A DNA stretch of 64,000 nt from Gonium pectorale (taxonomy: Eukaryota > Chlorophyta > Chlorophyceae > Chlamydomonadales > Volvocaceae). Where the stretch lies: the NCBI GenBank assembly GCA_001584585.1, contig LSYV01000003.1, positions 1,240,410 to 1,304,409 of the forward strand, read 5' to 3'. The notes beneath the pieces were generated by a model that was given only the letters and a program-made list of their open reading frames with translations, did no database searches and was not told the origin of the DNA. Shown one piece after another: positions 1 through 11,000 of the stretch. The translations under genes and the position numbers were made by a program. Position 1 is the stretch's first letter; every line of letters begins with the position of its first letter.

Positions 1-17
1 TGGTGGCGGAGGCTTAC

Positions 18-3000
18 CTTGTCCGCCAGTGGCGCCAGCCCCTCCCCGTACACGCCCGCAATGAGGTGCGGCAGCGCGTTGCCCCGCGCCGTGCCGCACA
101 GCAGCGGGTTGCGGTAGTAGCGCTCCGCGGGGGTGCCCTGCTCGGGTAGGCAAGGGGCGGGTCAGGGGCGGGACTTCAGGCGGAGGGCGGGTTGCAAGGC
201 CAAGCGGCCAGTGAGCCGTTCTAAAGCCTAATACAATATTCTCACCACAGCGCAGTCCAGCGGGCATGCAAGGGCTTAAGAAAATGGCTGCCCGGCGGCC
301 GGCCGCGTTCCTTATCTTGCGCCAACATGGACCGACCACTCTTCTGCTGCACTTCCGCCTGATCCGTTCTTACCTCTGCCCCTGGCCGTCCCCTTCGCCC
401 CACCATGCATGCCATCCCAGCGCAGCCCTTACGTTTCTGTACAAGTCGACGTTCTTGAACCCCGGGCTGTCCAGCTCCGCCTCCAGCTCCTGCATGTAGG
501 AGATCACCTTCTCCACCTCGGTGCTGTGGCCGCCCAGCTTCTTGCCGCCTGCAGTTGCAAGGCGGGGGGCAGCAGCGCAGGGGCGGGCGAAACGCGGCAG
601 GGCAGGTGGGTATGCGGCAGGCTGGCGCAGGCGCGCCGAGCACGGCATCCCCTTTGCCAGGGGTTCGTCACCCCGCGACTGCAGGCTCGTTGCACGCCCC
701 CATGGCTCCGGCCCCGTGGCGCACTTCCTCAGTGCCGGGGCAGGAGCTGGCGGTGAATCAGGCGGGCGCGCGGCGCCGCCCGCACTGCGGTTCGCCCCCG
801 CCGCCCGTGCCTACCTTTCTTCTTGCGCCCAGCTGCCCCGCTGGCGCCCCGTGAGGCCGCCATTGTGCTCTCCTCCTCCTGAGCAGCGCGTAAGGGGAGC
901 ACGGAGGCTGGTCATGAACATGCGGCGGCACAGGGCGGCTGCTTGCCGCTGGCGGCGGTCGGGGGGAGCTCTGAACATCACAAGGTACACGATGGCAGTG
1001 AGCCGCGCAGCAAGCCCCTCGGGTAGGGAGCCCTGCCTTACCCTTCTCGTGAGGCGCCAAGAGGGGCACTACACCGCCGCTCATCCACGGCTTGCGCAGT
1101 ATACTATGCTCTGCGGTTCACCACGCTGTGTGCTGTAGCTTCTCCCTGCTATCTGATGCAGCCAAGCGCTCAAGGCCTTCCCCGCCCTCGCACGACACGC
1201 GCACCTGCAGTGGCCCCCCCTTGGTTGCCAGCGACGCGTCCGAGTGCCCCACCACCATGTCCTGCCCGATGGTGCCCATCCGGCCGAAGTAGTAGGTCAG
1301 CTTGAAGGCCGTGTCGTCGCGGAGGGCCCTGCAGAGGAGGGGCGCGGGTCAAGGCCGGTGCTCCGGAGGACGCACGGGCGACGGGAAGTACGGTCTTCGA
1401 CAGACAGTACAGGACGAGACACTGTGGGCCGAGATTAAAGGGCGATGGCAAAGGCCTCACTGCAGGACGACAACAGCACCCTCCCCATTCCCGGACGGAA
1501 ACTGCCGAAAGTTATAGTTTTGGCACCAAGCCGGAGACTCAGTCCGGCTGGGCATTCCATGCACGTGGGCCGGCGCGTCCGCTGACGCCGCACATGTCGA
1601 CTGGCAGCGCACAGGCGGCACAGCCGGACAGGCAGGCGGGCCCAACCTTAGTGCCCGCTGCTGCATGCCCACCTGACGAGCTCTGGCGAGGCGCACTTGA
1701 AGAACTGGTCGATGTGCATGTGGTACAGCGTGATCTCGGTGATCGCAGTGACCTGGCCGGTGCGGAGGCGGGATCCAACGGAACCAAACGGAACCGGAAA
1801 CATTCCTCACGACCAGAGGCCAATTGTGTCCATATTGGCGCATAGCAGGTACCGTAAAATGCCACCCTTTGCGGATGTACGCATTGGAAAGGTTTGCCCT
1901 CGGAGCCATCCCTTGCAGCTATCTGACAGCAGACGGCACACACACACACACACACACCATCACTTTCGCGCTTACGCTCGTCGTATGTGTCGTTCCATTT
2001 CAACACACACACACAGAATTGTGGTAGGGACATCACCCCTTCGACTACCTNNNNNNNNNNNNNNNNNNNNCCCGCCCCGCCCCGCCCCGCCCCGCCCCGC
2101 CCGCACCTTCTTGGGTATGAGTGCCCTCCGCAGCCTCCGTAGCTCGTCCTCGTGCCCCAGCGTTCCCACCGCCCGCCCGTCCACGATGCTGATGGCCGCC
2201 AGCACCTCATTCACGGGCGCGGCCGCGGGTGCACCGCCCTCCTCCCCCTCCTCGCCCTCGCCGTCCATTGCCGCAGGGCCCCCCCCCGACAGCGCCTGCA
2301 GGCCCTGCAGCAGCGGTATGGCCCCCATGGCGGCGGCCACAGTGGCGGCTGCGGTAGCGCGCGTAGCGGCGGGCGGCGGGCCGGCGGGGGCGCCGCCGGC
2401 GCCGCCAGCGGCAGGGCCGTTGCCGGCGAAGCGGCGGTCGAGGGCCTCCAGGGAGGCTGTGCCTGCGGGTGGAGGGGCAGGAGCCGCAGGGGGGCGGGGG
2501 GTTAGACGGGCGCCTGAACAGGGAAAACAGCGACCCACGCGTGGACTAGCTGGAGGTGAGTTTCGTGCATGCCGTAGATGACTGCTGGTGAGGTCGTCTA
2601 CTCGCCAACACCCTTGTGAATTACAGCGGCTGAGCTCCCCAACGGGAAGCCGGACGCAGCGCGATATCAGCCAACCGCCGGCCATGGCCGGGACTGTGTG
2701 CGCAGCCAGGGCAACGTCGCGGGGCTGCCCAGCGCCCGCCGGCGCCCGCATCAGGAGCCGCAGCTCCGGCGTCCCGCCCCTCACGTGGTAGACGTGGCCC
2801 CGCAACCCCCAACCCACCAGACTTGATGAAGTAGATCTGCTGGTCGGCCTGCGGCTCCCAGTCCTTGCCGGCGGGGAAGGTCGACTGCATCATGTGGCTG
2901 ATCACCTGCGCGACGGAGCAGCCGGGCGGAAGGGATGGGTTCCGCGCCCACTGGATATATAGCCAAGATGTCGTCCGCCAACCCCGTGACAAGTGTGGAT

Positions 3001-6000
3001 ACACCAGCGCCATGCTGCGCACAGTGCGCCCGTCCCGCATCCCATACCCGCATCCCGGGAAAAGGCTCGATTGTCGACGCCGGGAGCCCCTATCCTCCCA
3101 GTGTTCGACAAAAAGGAAGGGGGTGGCATGTGCCTCGGGCATCCTTTAGTGGCGACGTGCTCCAACCCAAAGCCCCCCTGCTACTGCGCGCACCCTCAGC
3201 GTGTGCGACTTCGGCAGCGCCTGGAAGACCGCAACCCGGCTGTGGAAGAACTGCTCGGCCGCCAGCAGGCGCTCGCGGAAGAAGGGCCCAAAGGTGGACA
3301 GCAGGTCGGCGCGACCGAAGGTGAGGAAGGTGCAGTTGGACGTGGGGGTGGCCACCTGGAGGGGTGGAGACAGCGCAGCCAGGAGAGGGGCAGCAGCGGG
3401 ACGTGAGTCAAGGTAACGTACTGAGTGGCCAGGAGCAGGACTGCGCAGCTCCAGCCCAGAAGACATGAGATCGTGCGGAGGGATGCACGAGGCCCGGGAT
3501 CCGGGACGTTGGGTGTTTGACCCACCTCCGCCCGCGGCTCATCGTTGAGTATGGCCATTTCCCCAAAGCTTTGTCCCTTCTTCAGGGTGGCGATCAGCGT
3601 CTTCTCGCGCCGGTTCCCGGGCGGATGCGTCCAGATCTCCACCACGCCTGCGTCGTGGTCGAGAACGGGACAGGATTAAGGTCAGCACACATGTCTCCGA
3701 GTTGCGCCAGGGACGGTCGGGAGCGGGGCAGCGAAGTGGCCAAGCACCGGCAGGCACGCGTGGCATGGGGCTCGACGCCGTCACGTCCCGTCCCGTCACA
3801 GCACAAAAGGTAGAACCCAATGCCCGTCAGCCTGCAGGCCCCAAGGCGAACCCCGCGCTGACGTGGACGTGGCAAGCGCCGCGACCTCTGCCGCACTCCC
3901 AGCGCGGAGCCTCGCCCCCCCCCCACGCCGCCCCACCCACCTGTGAGGATGAGGTGGAATCTCTCGGGTGGGTCGCCTATCCGGTACACCGTCTGGTCCT
4001 TCTTGTAGTTCTCCATCTTGGCGGCGAAGCACGCCTCCATGCGGGTTTCCTCGGGCACCTAGTGGGGGACCCGGCTCCGACGGCTCAGCTCCTTGGGAGT
4101 CCGATCCCAGAGTCGGCCTGCCCCACACCCGGAACTTTGATGACAGCCACCCGCCAACTATACTACCGGTGTAGTAAGTTGCGTTGACCCATGCAATAAC
4201 ACTAGAGAAGCGTGGTTTCCCACAGGGCGCCCGCTTTCGCAGCGCCCTGACCCGGCCTGCCCGCACCGACCGACCGACCTTGCGCAGAAAGTCGCTGACG
4301 TACGACATTGTCGTGCTAAGCTCCTCGAGCAGCTTGTCCAAGCTCATCTTGTTGCCGCTGCTCGGGTCGTCCATCGCCAGCGAGCTGTCATAGTCCAGCG
4401 GCAGGTCATCCCCGTACGCCGACCTGTCGTACATGCTCGTACGGTCGTCGCCACCACCGGTGGCGCCACCGACGCGCAGCGACGCCGCGGCTGCTGCCGC
4501 CATGATGGCGCTGGAGAAGTTGGTCTGGCCGTTCATGCTCCGTGCGGGGCTTGCGCTTCGGCTCCGCCGGCCGCGCCCCGCGTTGCTGCCGCGCTCGTCG
4601 TCGTCTGTGTCGTCGTCGCCGCTCGCCCCGCCGGGCGACCGAGATTCGCGGATCTGCGGGATGGTGCGCGGCGCGCATTGTGCCGGTTGAACATACACAT
4701 CTGAGAGCTGGCAGGCGGCAAGCGCCAGCAGCCCTGCCTGCAGGCTCACTGCGGGCTGTGATGCACCTCCATGCCTGCACGTCACGTAGCCTGCCAGGGT
4801 ATCTGCACGACGCGACCTCCAGCGCCGCCTCAGTCCCGCCAGACTGATGATAGAGGCCTTTGTGCGTCCTGACAAAAGAACCCGTCCCCGGAAGCCCCGT
4901 CCCCGGAAGCCCCGTCCCCGGACGCCCGTCCCCGGCCCACCATTTTGGAGGGCTTCCTTGAGAGCACATCCATAGGCCCCGACGGAAGGTGGCCGCCGGC
5001 CCTGCGATGAGACAGATGGGGCCAACGCGGTGACAACGCGCGGCAGCTCGGTGGCGCCTGCTGGCCGAGAGCCCAGCTAGCCGGCAAGCACGCTTTAAGG
5101 ACAGGAGGGTAGAGCACGGGGGGCGCCGGCGCGCGGCCTGCACCTGCACCTACACTAGGGGAATGCCCCGTCGCACTGGGCCGGCATAAAGGATTGCAGA
5201 GCCTTCCGCCCGCAGCCCAGGATCAGCAACCCAGCGGGCTCACTTGCGCAGGTCCCAGTTCCGGATGACGCTCTCAACTGCCTGCTCCTCCACTGCCCCG
5301 CCGTCGCCAGTGCCCGTGCCGGGCGCCCCGCCACCCGAGCTGCGGCCCAGCTCCGACGCGTCGCGGCGGAAGGTGCTGCTGGGAAGCAGCTGCGGGGGCA
5401 GCAGGGCGGTCGCCAGCCGCCGCCGCGACCTGTTCCCGATGTGGGCCGGCGACAGGCGGCCCGACATGCTGCTTATGTGCTCCTTGAACACCTGCACGCG
5501 TTGGGGCGAGCGCGCAAGGCAGGTCGTGGGTGGGGTCTGAGCAAGGAGTGACACGTGAAGTGACGTGCCTCTATCATGCCCCCCCCTTCGCTCTGAGTGC
5601 TGTGAGGTACACGTACAGGCCAGCAGCCCTGCAGGGCTGCGGCAAGCTGTCCCTCCTGCATCCACCGCTGCCCTGCGAGCCGCGCCTGTGCCCGCCATAC
5701 GCTGCCATACGCTTAGCCCGACCCAAGCGGGCAACAGCGGTACGCGCACCGCTAGTCGGTCCAGCAGCAGTTTGATCCGCGCCAGCACCAGAGGGTAGGG
5801 CGTCCGCTGGAGCGCCTTCAGGCGCGCGGCCTCGCGCAGCCGCCGCGCAGCGTTGTTGGCCGCGATGCGGATGGCGCTGCGCCGCCACCTGGGGTTTCGG
5901 GACCGCGGATCAGGATACGATTTGGGGTGGGACGCGATGAGGCCCTGGAAAGGGCAAAGGGAGCAGCCGGAGGAGGGCGGCCAGAGCTCTCGCGGCCCTT

Positions 6001-7399
6001 TGGAGGCGGGCGCTCGTCGAGCAGCGTCCCTGATGTCGTTCCAGCCACCGCAGCCTATCTTGTTCGGGGGCAGGCACGTGCGGAGGACCAGCACGCGGCG
6101 TGACGCAGGCGCTCGGGCAGCTCCCACACATGCGCACGACCCAACCGCCCGACTCCTGTCGGTGCCACTGACCTGGACAGCGGGCTGAGGGGGGCGCTGC
6201 TTGCCGACGCCCCGAAGCGCGCCAGGACTGTGAAGGCGCCCTCTGTGGCGTCCCGCAGCTGGGTCAGGGGCAGCGGGCACGGGGAGCACGCACGGGGGGG
6301 GCGAGGCAGTGGCAGTGACAGGTCAGCAATCCGGCGGCGAGGCCTGGCCAGCCCCCCGGCCAGGGGAGAGGCAAAGCGCGTGGCGGACACGCGGCTTCCA
6401 GCAATCCCAAGGTCAGGCCCCAGGGATTGCGTGCAGCTTGTTCCGCCGTCGACCCGTTGCGGCAACAGATATCGCTGCGCGCAAACCCCACGGGAGCCCC
6501 ACACGTCGTGGGGCACCTTGCGGCTGCGGCCTCCGGGGTCTGCGTGGTGCCGCCGCAGCGGCAGGCGGCCGCCACAGCAGCAGGCTCGCCTGCGCACGCT
6601 CCCAGCCGCATATTCCGTCGCTCCTTGTGACGGCCGGCAGTGCATTGCACGTCCACGCAAAGGCCGATAGCGCATGAAGAGGCCTTGACCAGCGCTCCAA
6701 CCAGTCATGCATCTGAGTCATGTCTCGCCGTCCCGCTCCCATACCCGGGTGTTGGTTCACTCAGTGCTCTTGCCGGTCCCCCGCCCCTGCGCTGCATCGG
6801 CCTCGCAGCCACTCACCGGCCCAACGGGCGGCTGCAAGGATGTGATCACACCAATGCACCAGACGTAACCCCACCAGAGGCTTCTGGGAGCTTCCCCCAA
6901 CCCACCCGCGTCGCCCTGGCGCGGCTTCCGCTCCACCTCCCGCTCAAGCACCTCCGCAGCCCGCCCACCCCTCCCACCCCAGGCGCTGCCCGCACCTCCT
7001 CCCGGGGCAGCTCCGCATCGTCCGTCCTATCGTACAACCAGTCCTTGTTCAGTTTGCCCGTGGGCGATGAGGGCGAGGCCGGGCTGGCCGACCTCTCAGT
7101 CACGGACGGCCTGCGGCCACATTGAGGCACATGGGAAGCATGCAGGCGGGCGCAGCGAGAGGGTGAAGGACAAAGCCCGAGTGCTCGGTCGGGCCTAAAA
7201 CGTTCCGAACAGCCTATTCGTCCGTGGGAGTGCCCTGCGCGGTACCCATGCACCAGCGTGCTGGGCGTGCGCCTGGCCTGCTGCCCACTGCCCTACTCCC
7301 CAGGTGACCGTGTACAGGAGGGCACGTGGGAACAGCTCCCCATGCGCACCTGCGACGGCGGTCCCGCCCGGCGGCAACGGACGGCCTTTCCACGCCCAT
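18..7399 (-). CDS. Cyclic-nucleotide-binding-domain protein (3' end outside window)
   Basis: Sixteen in-phase exons, read from the right: 7350-7399, 6996-7110, 6173-6258, 5750-5888, 5244-5491, 4279-4744, 3941-4058, 3526-3647, 3194-3355, 2818-2905, 2107-2462, 1673-1752, 1205-1328, 815-878, 433-548 and 18-137. They give 818 residues from an ATG at 7399. Exons 3941-4058 to 3194-3355 form one clear cNMP-binding domain: YRIGDPPERFHLILTGG, then the phosphate-binding-cassette sequence FGEMAILNDEPRAE, keeping the Glu and Arg that normally hold cAMP or cGMP. A second, weaker domain starts at QIYFIKSG (about 2830) and is interrupted by an Ala/Gly/Glu-rich stretch in 2107-2462. The 4279-4744 exon is Asp/Ser-rich. 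No kinase or channel domain and no membrane segment is seen, so this is probably a soluble cNMP sensor; what it controls is unknown. The acceptor at 4744 (GTGAG) is chosen for phase and is the weakest junction. The gene continues past position 1. Confidence 0.72.
1937..2015. repeat. Two CA microsatellites
   Basis: CA runs at 1937-1957 and about 2003-2015, inside an intron of the cNMP-domain gene. Confidence 0.9.
2051..2103. repeat. 20-N gap followed by CCCCG repeats
   Basis: Twenty Ns (2051-2070), then CCCCG repeated about six times to 2103, ending next to the donor of exon 2107-2462. The gap lies in an intron; true length unknown. Confidence 0.95.
4879..4936. repeat. GC-rich minisatellite, about four 15-16 bp units
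   Basis: The unit CCCGTCCCCGGAAGC recurs almost exactly. It lies in an intron of the cNMP-domain gene. Confidence 0.9.
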
Positions 7400-8094
7400 C
7401 GCTGCAAGTGCCTACGTCGATGGTGCGCACTGGAAGCACCAAGGCCCCCCCAGCGTCTAGGGGAAACGCTTATGTTTACAGTCCGCCCGCGACCCGCCGC
7501 ATTGAAGCCATCTGCAAGTTCTCCAAGTAGGGTTCTTTCCTCCAGTCGCGCTTACAAGGTCCAGCGCCCGGGTTTTGGTGCTACACTACTTTGCTTCACC
7601 GTCTTCCGTAGTTACTAGCTACCCAGATTAAAGCTCTACAGAACAGCAACATTATTTTATGCGTGTTACGTCCAGTGGCCAGGTCGCTCTGCTCGCGAAG
7701 CCATCGTCGCTCCAGTCACTCCAGTCAGAGCTGAAAATTCAACAACAGCAAAGCCAACATACAGCGTTTATGATTCGAGGCTCGCGGTAGGAAAACAGTC
7801 TCATTGCAAGTGCAACCTCGAAGTCGTATACGCCCCACCCCCAACCATACCCATAGCCTCACCCCTCCTTACGATAGAATTCCATACACCCCAAAGACAA
7901 TATGAACGGGAAGGGTGTCCATAAAACCGGACCACATGCTCACAACCCTGTAATCACAAGAGCACTGTTGCACACTGCGAAGTGGCAGCGCTGCTATTTG
8001 CATCGTGCAAAACCTCAGACCCGCATTGCCGTCTCCCAAAGCTGCGACGTGTAAAATGTGCCATTCCCCACTGGTGGGGCTTCAGGGCATCGCA
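7400..8094 (-). other. 3' untranslated region of the ABCA gene and upstream of the cNMP gene
   Basis: Lower GC than the genes. On the minus strand TGTAA motifs follow the ABCA stop, the last at 7552-7556, about 540 bases downstream. Confidence 0.5.
7552..7556 (-). terminator. Candidate TGTAA polyadenylation signal, ABCA gene
   Basis: TTACA on the plus strand reads TGTAA on the minus strand, the usual volvocine signal. Placed between the ABCA stop and the start of the next gene. Confidence 0.35.
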
Positions 8095-11000
8095 TCATCG
8101 TTGGCGGATCACTTCCAGGTAGACATCCTCGAGGGAAGAAAGCTTGACCTGGACGTCCAGGACGCCCAGTGCCGACCCACGGGCCTGTCGGCAACGGTCG
8201 GCAGGGTATCCACGGCAGATATTTGTGGCATCGGCCGTACACGTGGAGGAGGGTGAGCTTCTGGGTCAAGTAATGATCCAGTAACGTTTCTCGGAACACG
8301 CCCATTCCCATCGCTCTACGCGCAGATCTGTTATCCTTTCCTAGGGATGTCAAGGCCCCGTACCGTCGACGTGCAAATCCAAATCCCAAAACAGGTCCGA
8401 CCAATCCTCACCTCCAGCCGCTCGAACAGGTGTGGCAGTTGTAGCTCGCAGTGACGCGGCACCTACAGGGGCGTGCGTGCATCAACTGGGCTTGCGAACG
8501 AGCTTCACGCGCTGCATGCCGTCTGCGGCCTGCGCTCTCGTCTCTTCACCCCACCCCAGCCCCTTCGCACCTGGAAGTGCACGTGGCTGCGGCCCCGCTT
8601 GGCGACACACGCATACGCGGCGCCCGCCGCGCCCAGGCTGGCGGCAAGGCACTCCTCGACCAGCTCCTCTAGCGCCGAGATGACTGCCTCCGCATCAGCC
8701 CACGGCGCCTCGGGTCCGTCTCCGCCGCCTCCGTCTCTATCCCGGCCATCCTTGCCCTCGCTGCTGTTGCTGCTGTTCCGGTCCGTGCGCTCGCGGGAGC
8801 CGAATGCGCGGCAGCCGTCACCGCTCGGCTCGCCTGCGGGCTCAGCACGGGGCCGACCGCGCGCGGCCCCGAAGGCGGGGCTCCCCCCACCGCTGCTGCT
8901 GGCGGCGAAGCTCCGGGCGGACATGTACTCGGCCGCATCCAGGTATTCCTCGTCCTCATGGCCGCCAGCCGCCTCCGCCGACTGCGCAGCGCTACGGCCC
9001 CCGAGGCGCGTGCCATCAGTCGCAGCGCCGCGATCACCCGCGTCATCGGCCAGGCCGTGTGCCGCCACTCCCTGCCCCGCGCCTGCGGACCTCCCGTACG
9101 CCTGCGCCTGCAGGGCGCGCAGCCCCACCGACACGCGGTAGCCGCCGCCGTACCGCCGCTTCAGCGCCAGGCTGTGACCCAGGCAACGCAGCCGGCCTGG
9201 GGGTGGTGTGGGGCAGGCGGTCTTGCCATCACAGCCCAAGCTTGACGTGAGCGAGGCCGCTCGTCCGTCATCATTACCGGTACAGGGGGGATGGATGCGT
9301 GTCGCATGGGTGCTCGCGTGGAGTGAGCAAGCCGGATTTGGCAACGCCACGGGCTCCAGGGATGCCCAGACAATCATACCCGCTTGGCGCATTGACGTGT
9401 GGCTGTCTGTCGTTCTGGACACAGGACGGTGCATGCTTACCCGCCGCCAGGATGGCGATCCGGTCGCCCAGCACCTCCGCCTCCTCCATGCTGTGTGTGG
9501 TGAGCACCATGCAGCGGCCCTGCTTGACCCGGGACACCAGCTCCCACACGTGGCTCCTGGGGGGGGGGTGGAGGGGAGGGTACTCAGTCTCTTGTTGACT
9601 GCTGGCAGCATCGGGCGGCCGGCGCGAAGCCGGCGTCCGAGATGCCATACCGAAATCTTGGGGCGGCCGTGGGGCGGTCCCTCCGTGGGGGGAGGGGAGG
9701 GAAGGGGAGGCCGGTAAACGCGCAGGTGCGCCGCCCAGGCACATCAGGGTGAGTGCACCCTATTGGTCATCTCAACAGCAGACTGGAAAGGCAAGCGTGG
9801 AAGGAGAAGGGCATCTGCCAGGCCTGCCGGCAGCCCGCAAGCACAACATTTGGCAGATGAAGGGTACCAAAACACAGGCAATGGTGGTTCATTGCCGGGC
9901 GGGGACTCGCCTTGAGACAGGGTCCATGCCAGTGGTGGGCTCGTCCAGGTACACGACCCGCGGGTCGCCCAGAAGCGCTGCCGCCACGCTCAGCCGCCGC
10001 CGCATGCCGCCGCTGTACGAGCCCGCCGGCCGGTCTGCGGCCGAGTCCAGCCGCACCTGGCCAAGAGGAGGGAAGACTGCATCCAGTTTGCATAGCTCTC
10101 TGATCACTCGACCACGGTCGGCTTCACAAATTGCGCAGATCCAGATTACAGGCTCCCCCCAGAGGGGTTGCAGGCCACACGAGCGGATTGGCTCCCGACC
10201 CGCCGTAGCAGAGAGGGTAAAACACCCTTAAGAGTTCACGCACCGACCCACACAGCGCCCAGCCGCCACGATCCGCAACCGCACGCACGCATCCCCGCCC
10301 CTCGGCCCCCGACCCAGGCGCCCACCTGCTGTAGCATGCGGTCCACCTCGGCCCGCCGCGCCGCCCAGGGCAGCCCCTTGACGTCCGCCGCCAGCGCCAG
10401 GTGCTCGCGGCCGCTGAGCCAGCCCCACAGCACGTCGAACTGCGGGCAGATGCCGGTCAGCGCCCGGGCGGCCTCCAGCCCCGCGGCGTCCGCCACGCTG
10501 TGGCCGCACACCAGCGCGTCGCCGCCGCTGGGCTTGAGCGCCTGTGGGGGCAGGGGCAGGGGCACGGCATGGCGGGCGGGAGGGCAGAAGGGCGGGAGGG
10601 CAGAGGGTGGCAGTTGGTGGAGGTGTCTGGAGGGGCGCAGCTGGGGGGGGGGTCAACCTCAGGGTGGACGGCGGCGCAGACGTGGCGGCGACTGGACGAA
10701 CGGGAGGGATGGAGCCGCACAAGAAGTTATCGCCGGGGCCAGGGCTTGGCTGCACAGAGAGGAAGGGCGCATGGTGCAGCGGTCGCGCCGTCAACGGCAT
10801 GGCTGGCTGGCGCAGGGTGCGTCGGCCGGGGATGTCGTTGAGGCGCAGACGAGACACTGTATCCCGGGAGCTCACCCCCACGAGGCACTTGATCGTAGTT
10901 GTCTTGCCCGCGCCGTTCGGGCCTGCGGTCCGTCGTGGGGAGCGACGCTTGCGGCAGCGCTCGGGAGTATGGTACGACAGGGCTATCGTGTATTGTGTAT

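Noticed and set aside
2700..2817. Open frame HVYHVRGGTPELRLL just after the second cNMP domain start, first thought to be coding with a frameshift
   Set aside because: Splicing from 2818 to 2462 joins in perfect phase without it; the piece falls inside that intron.
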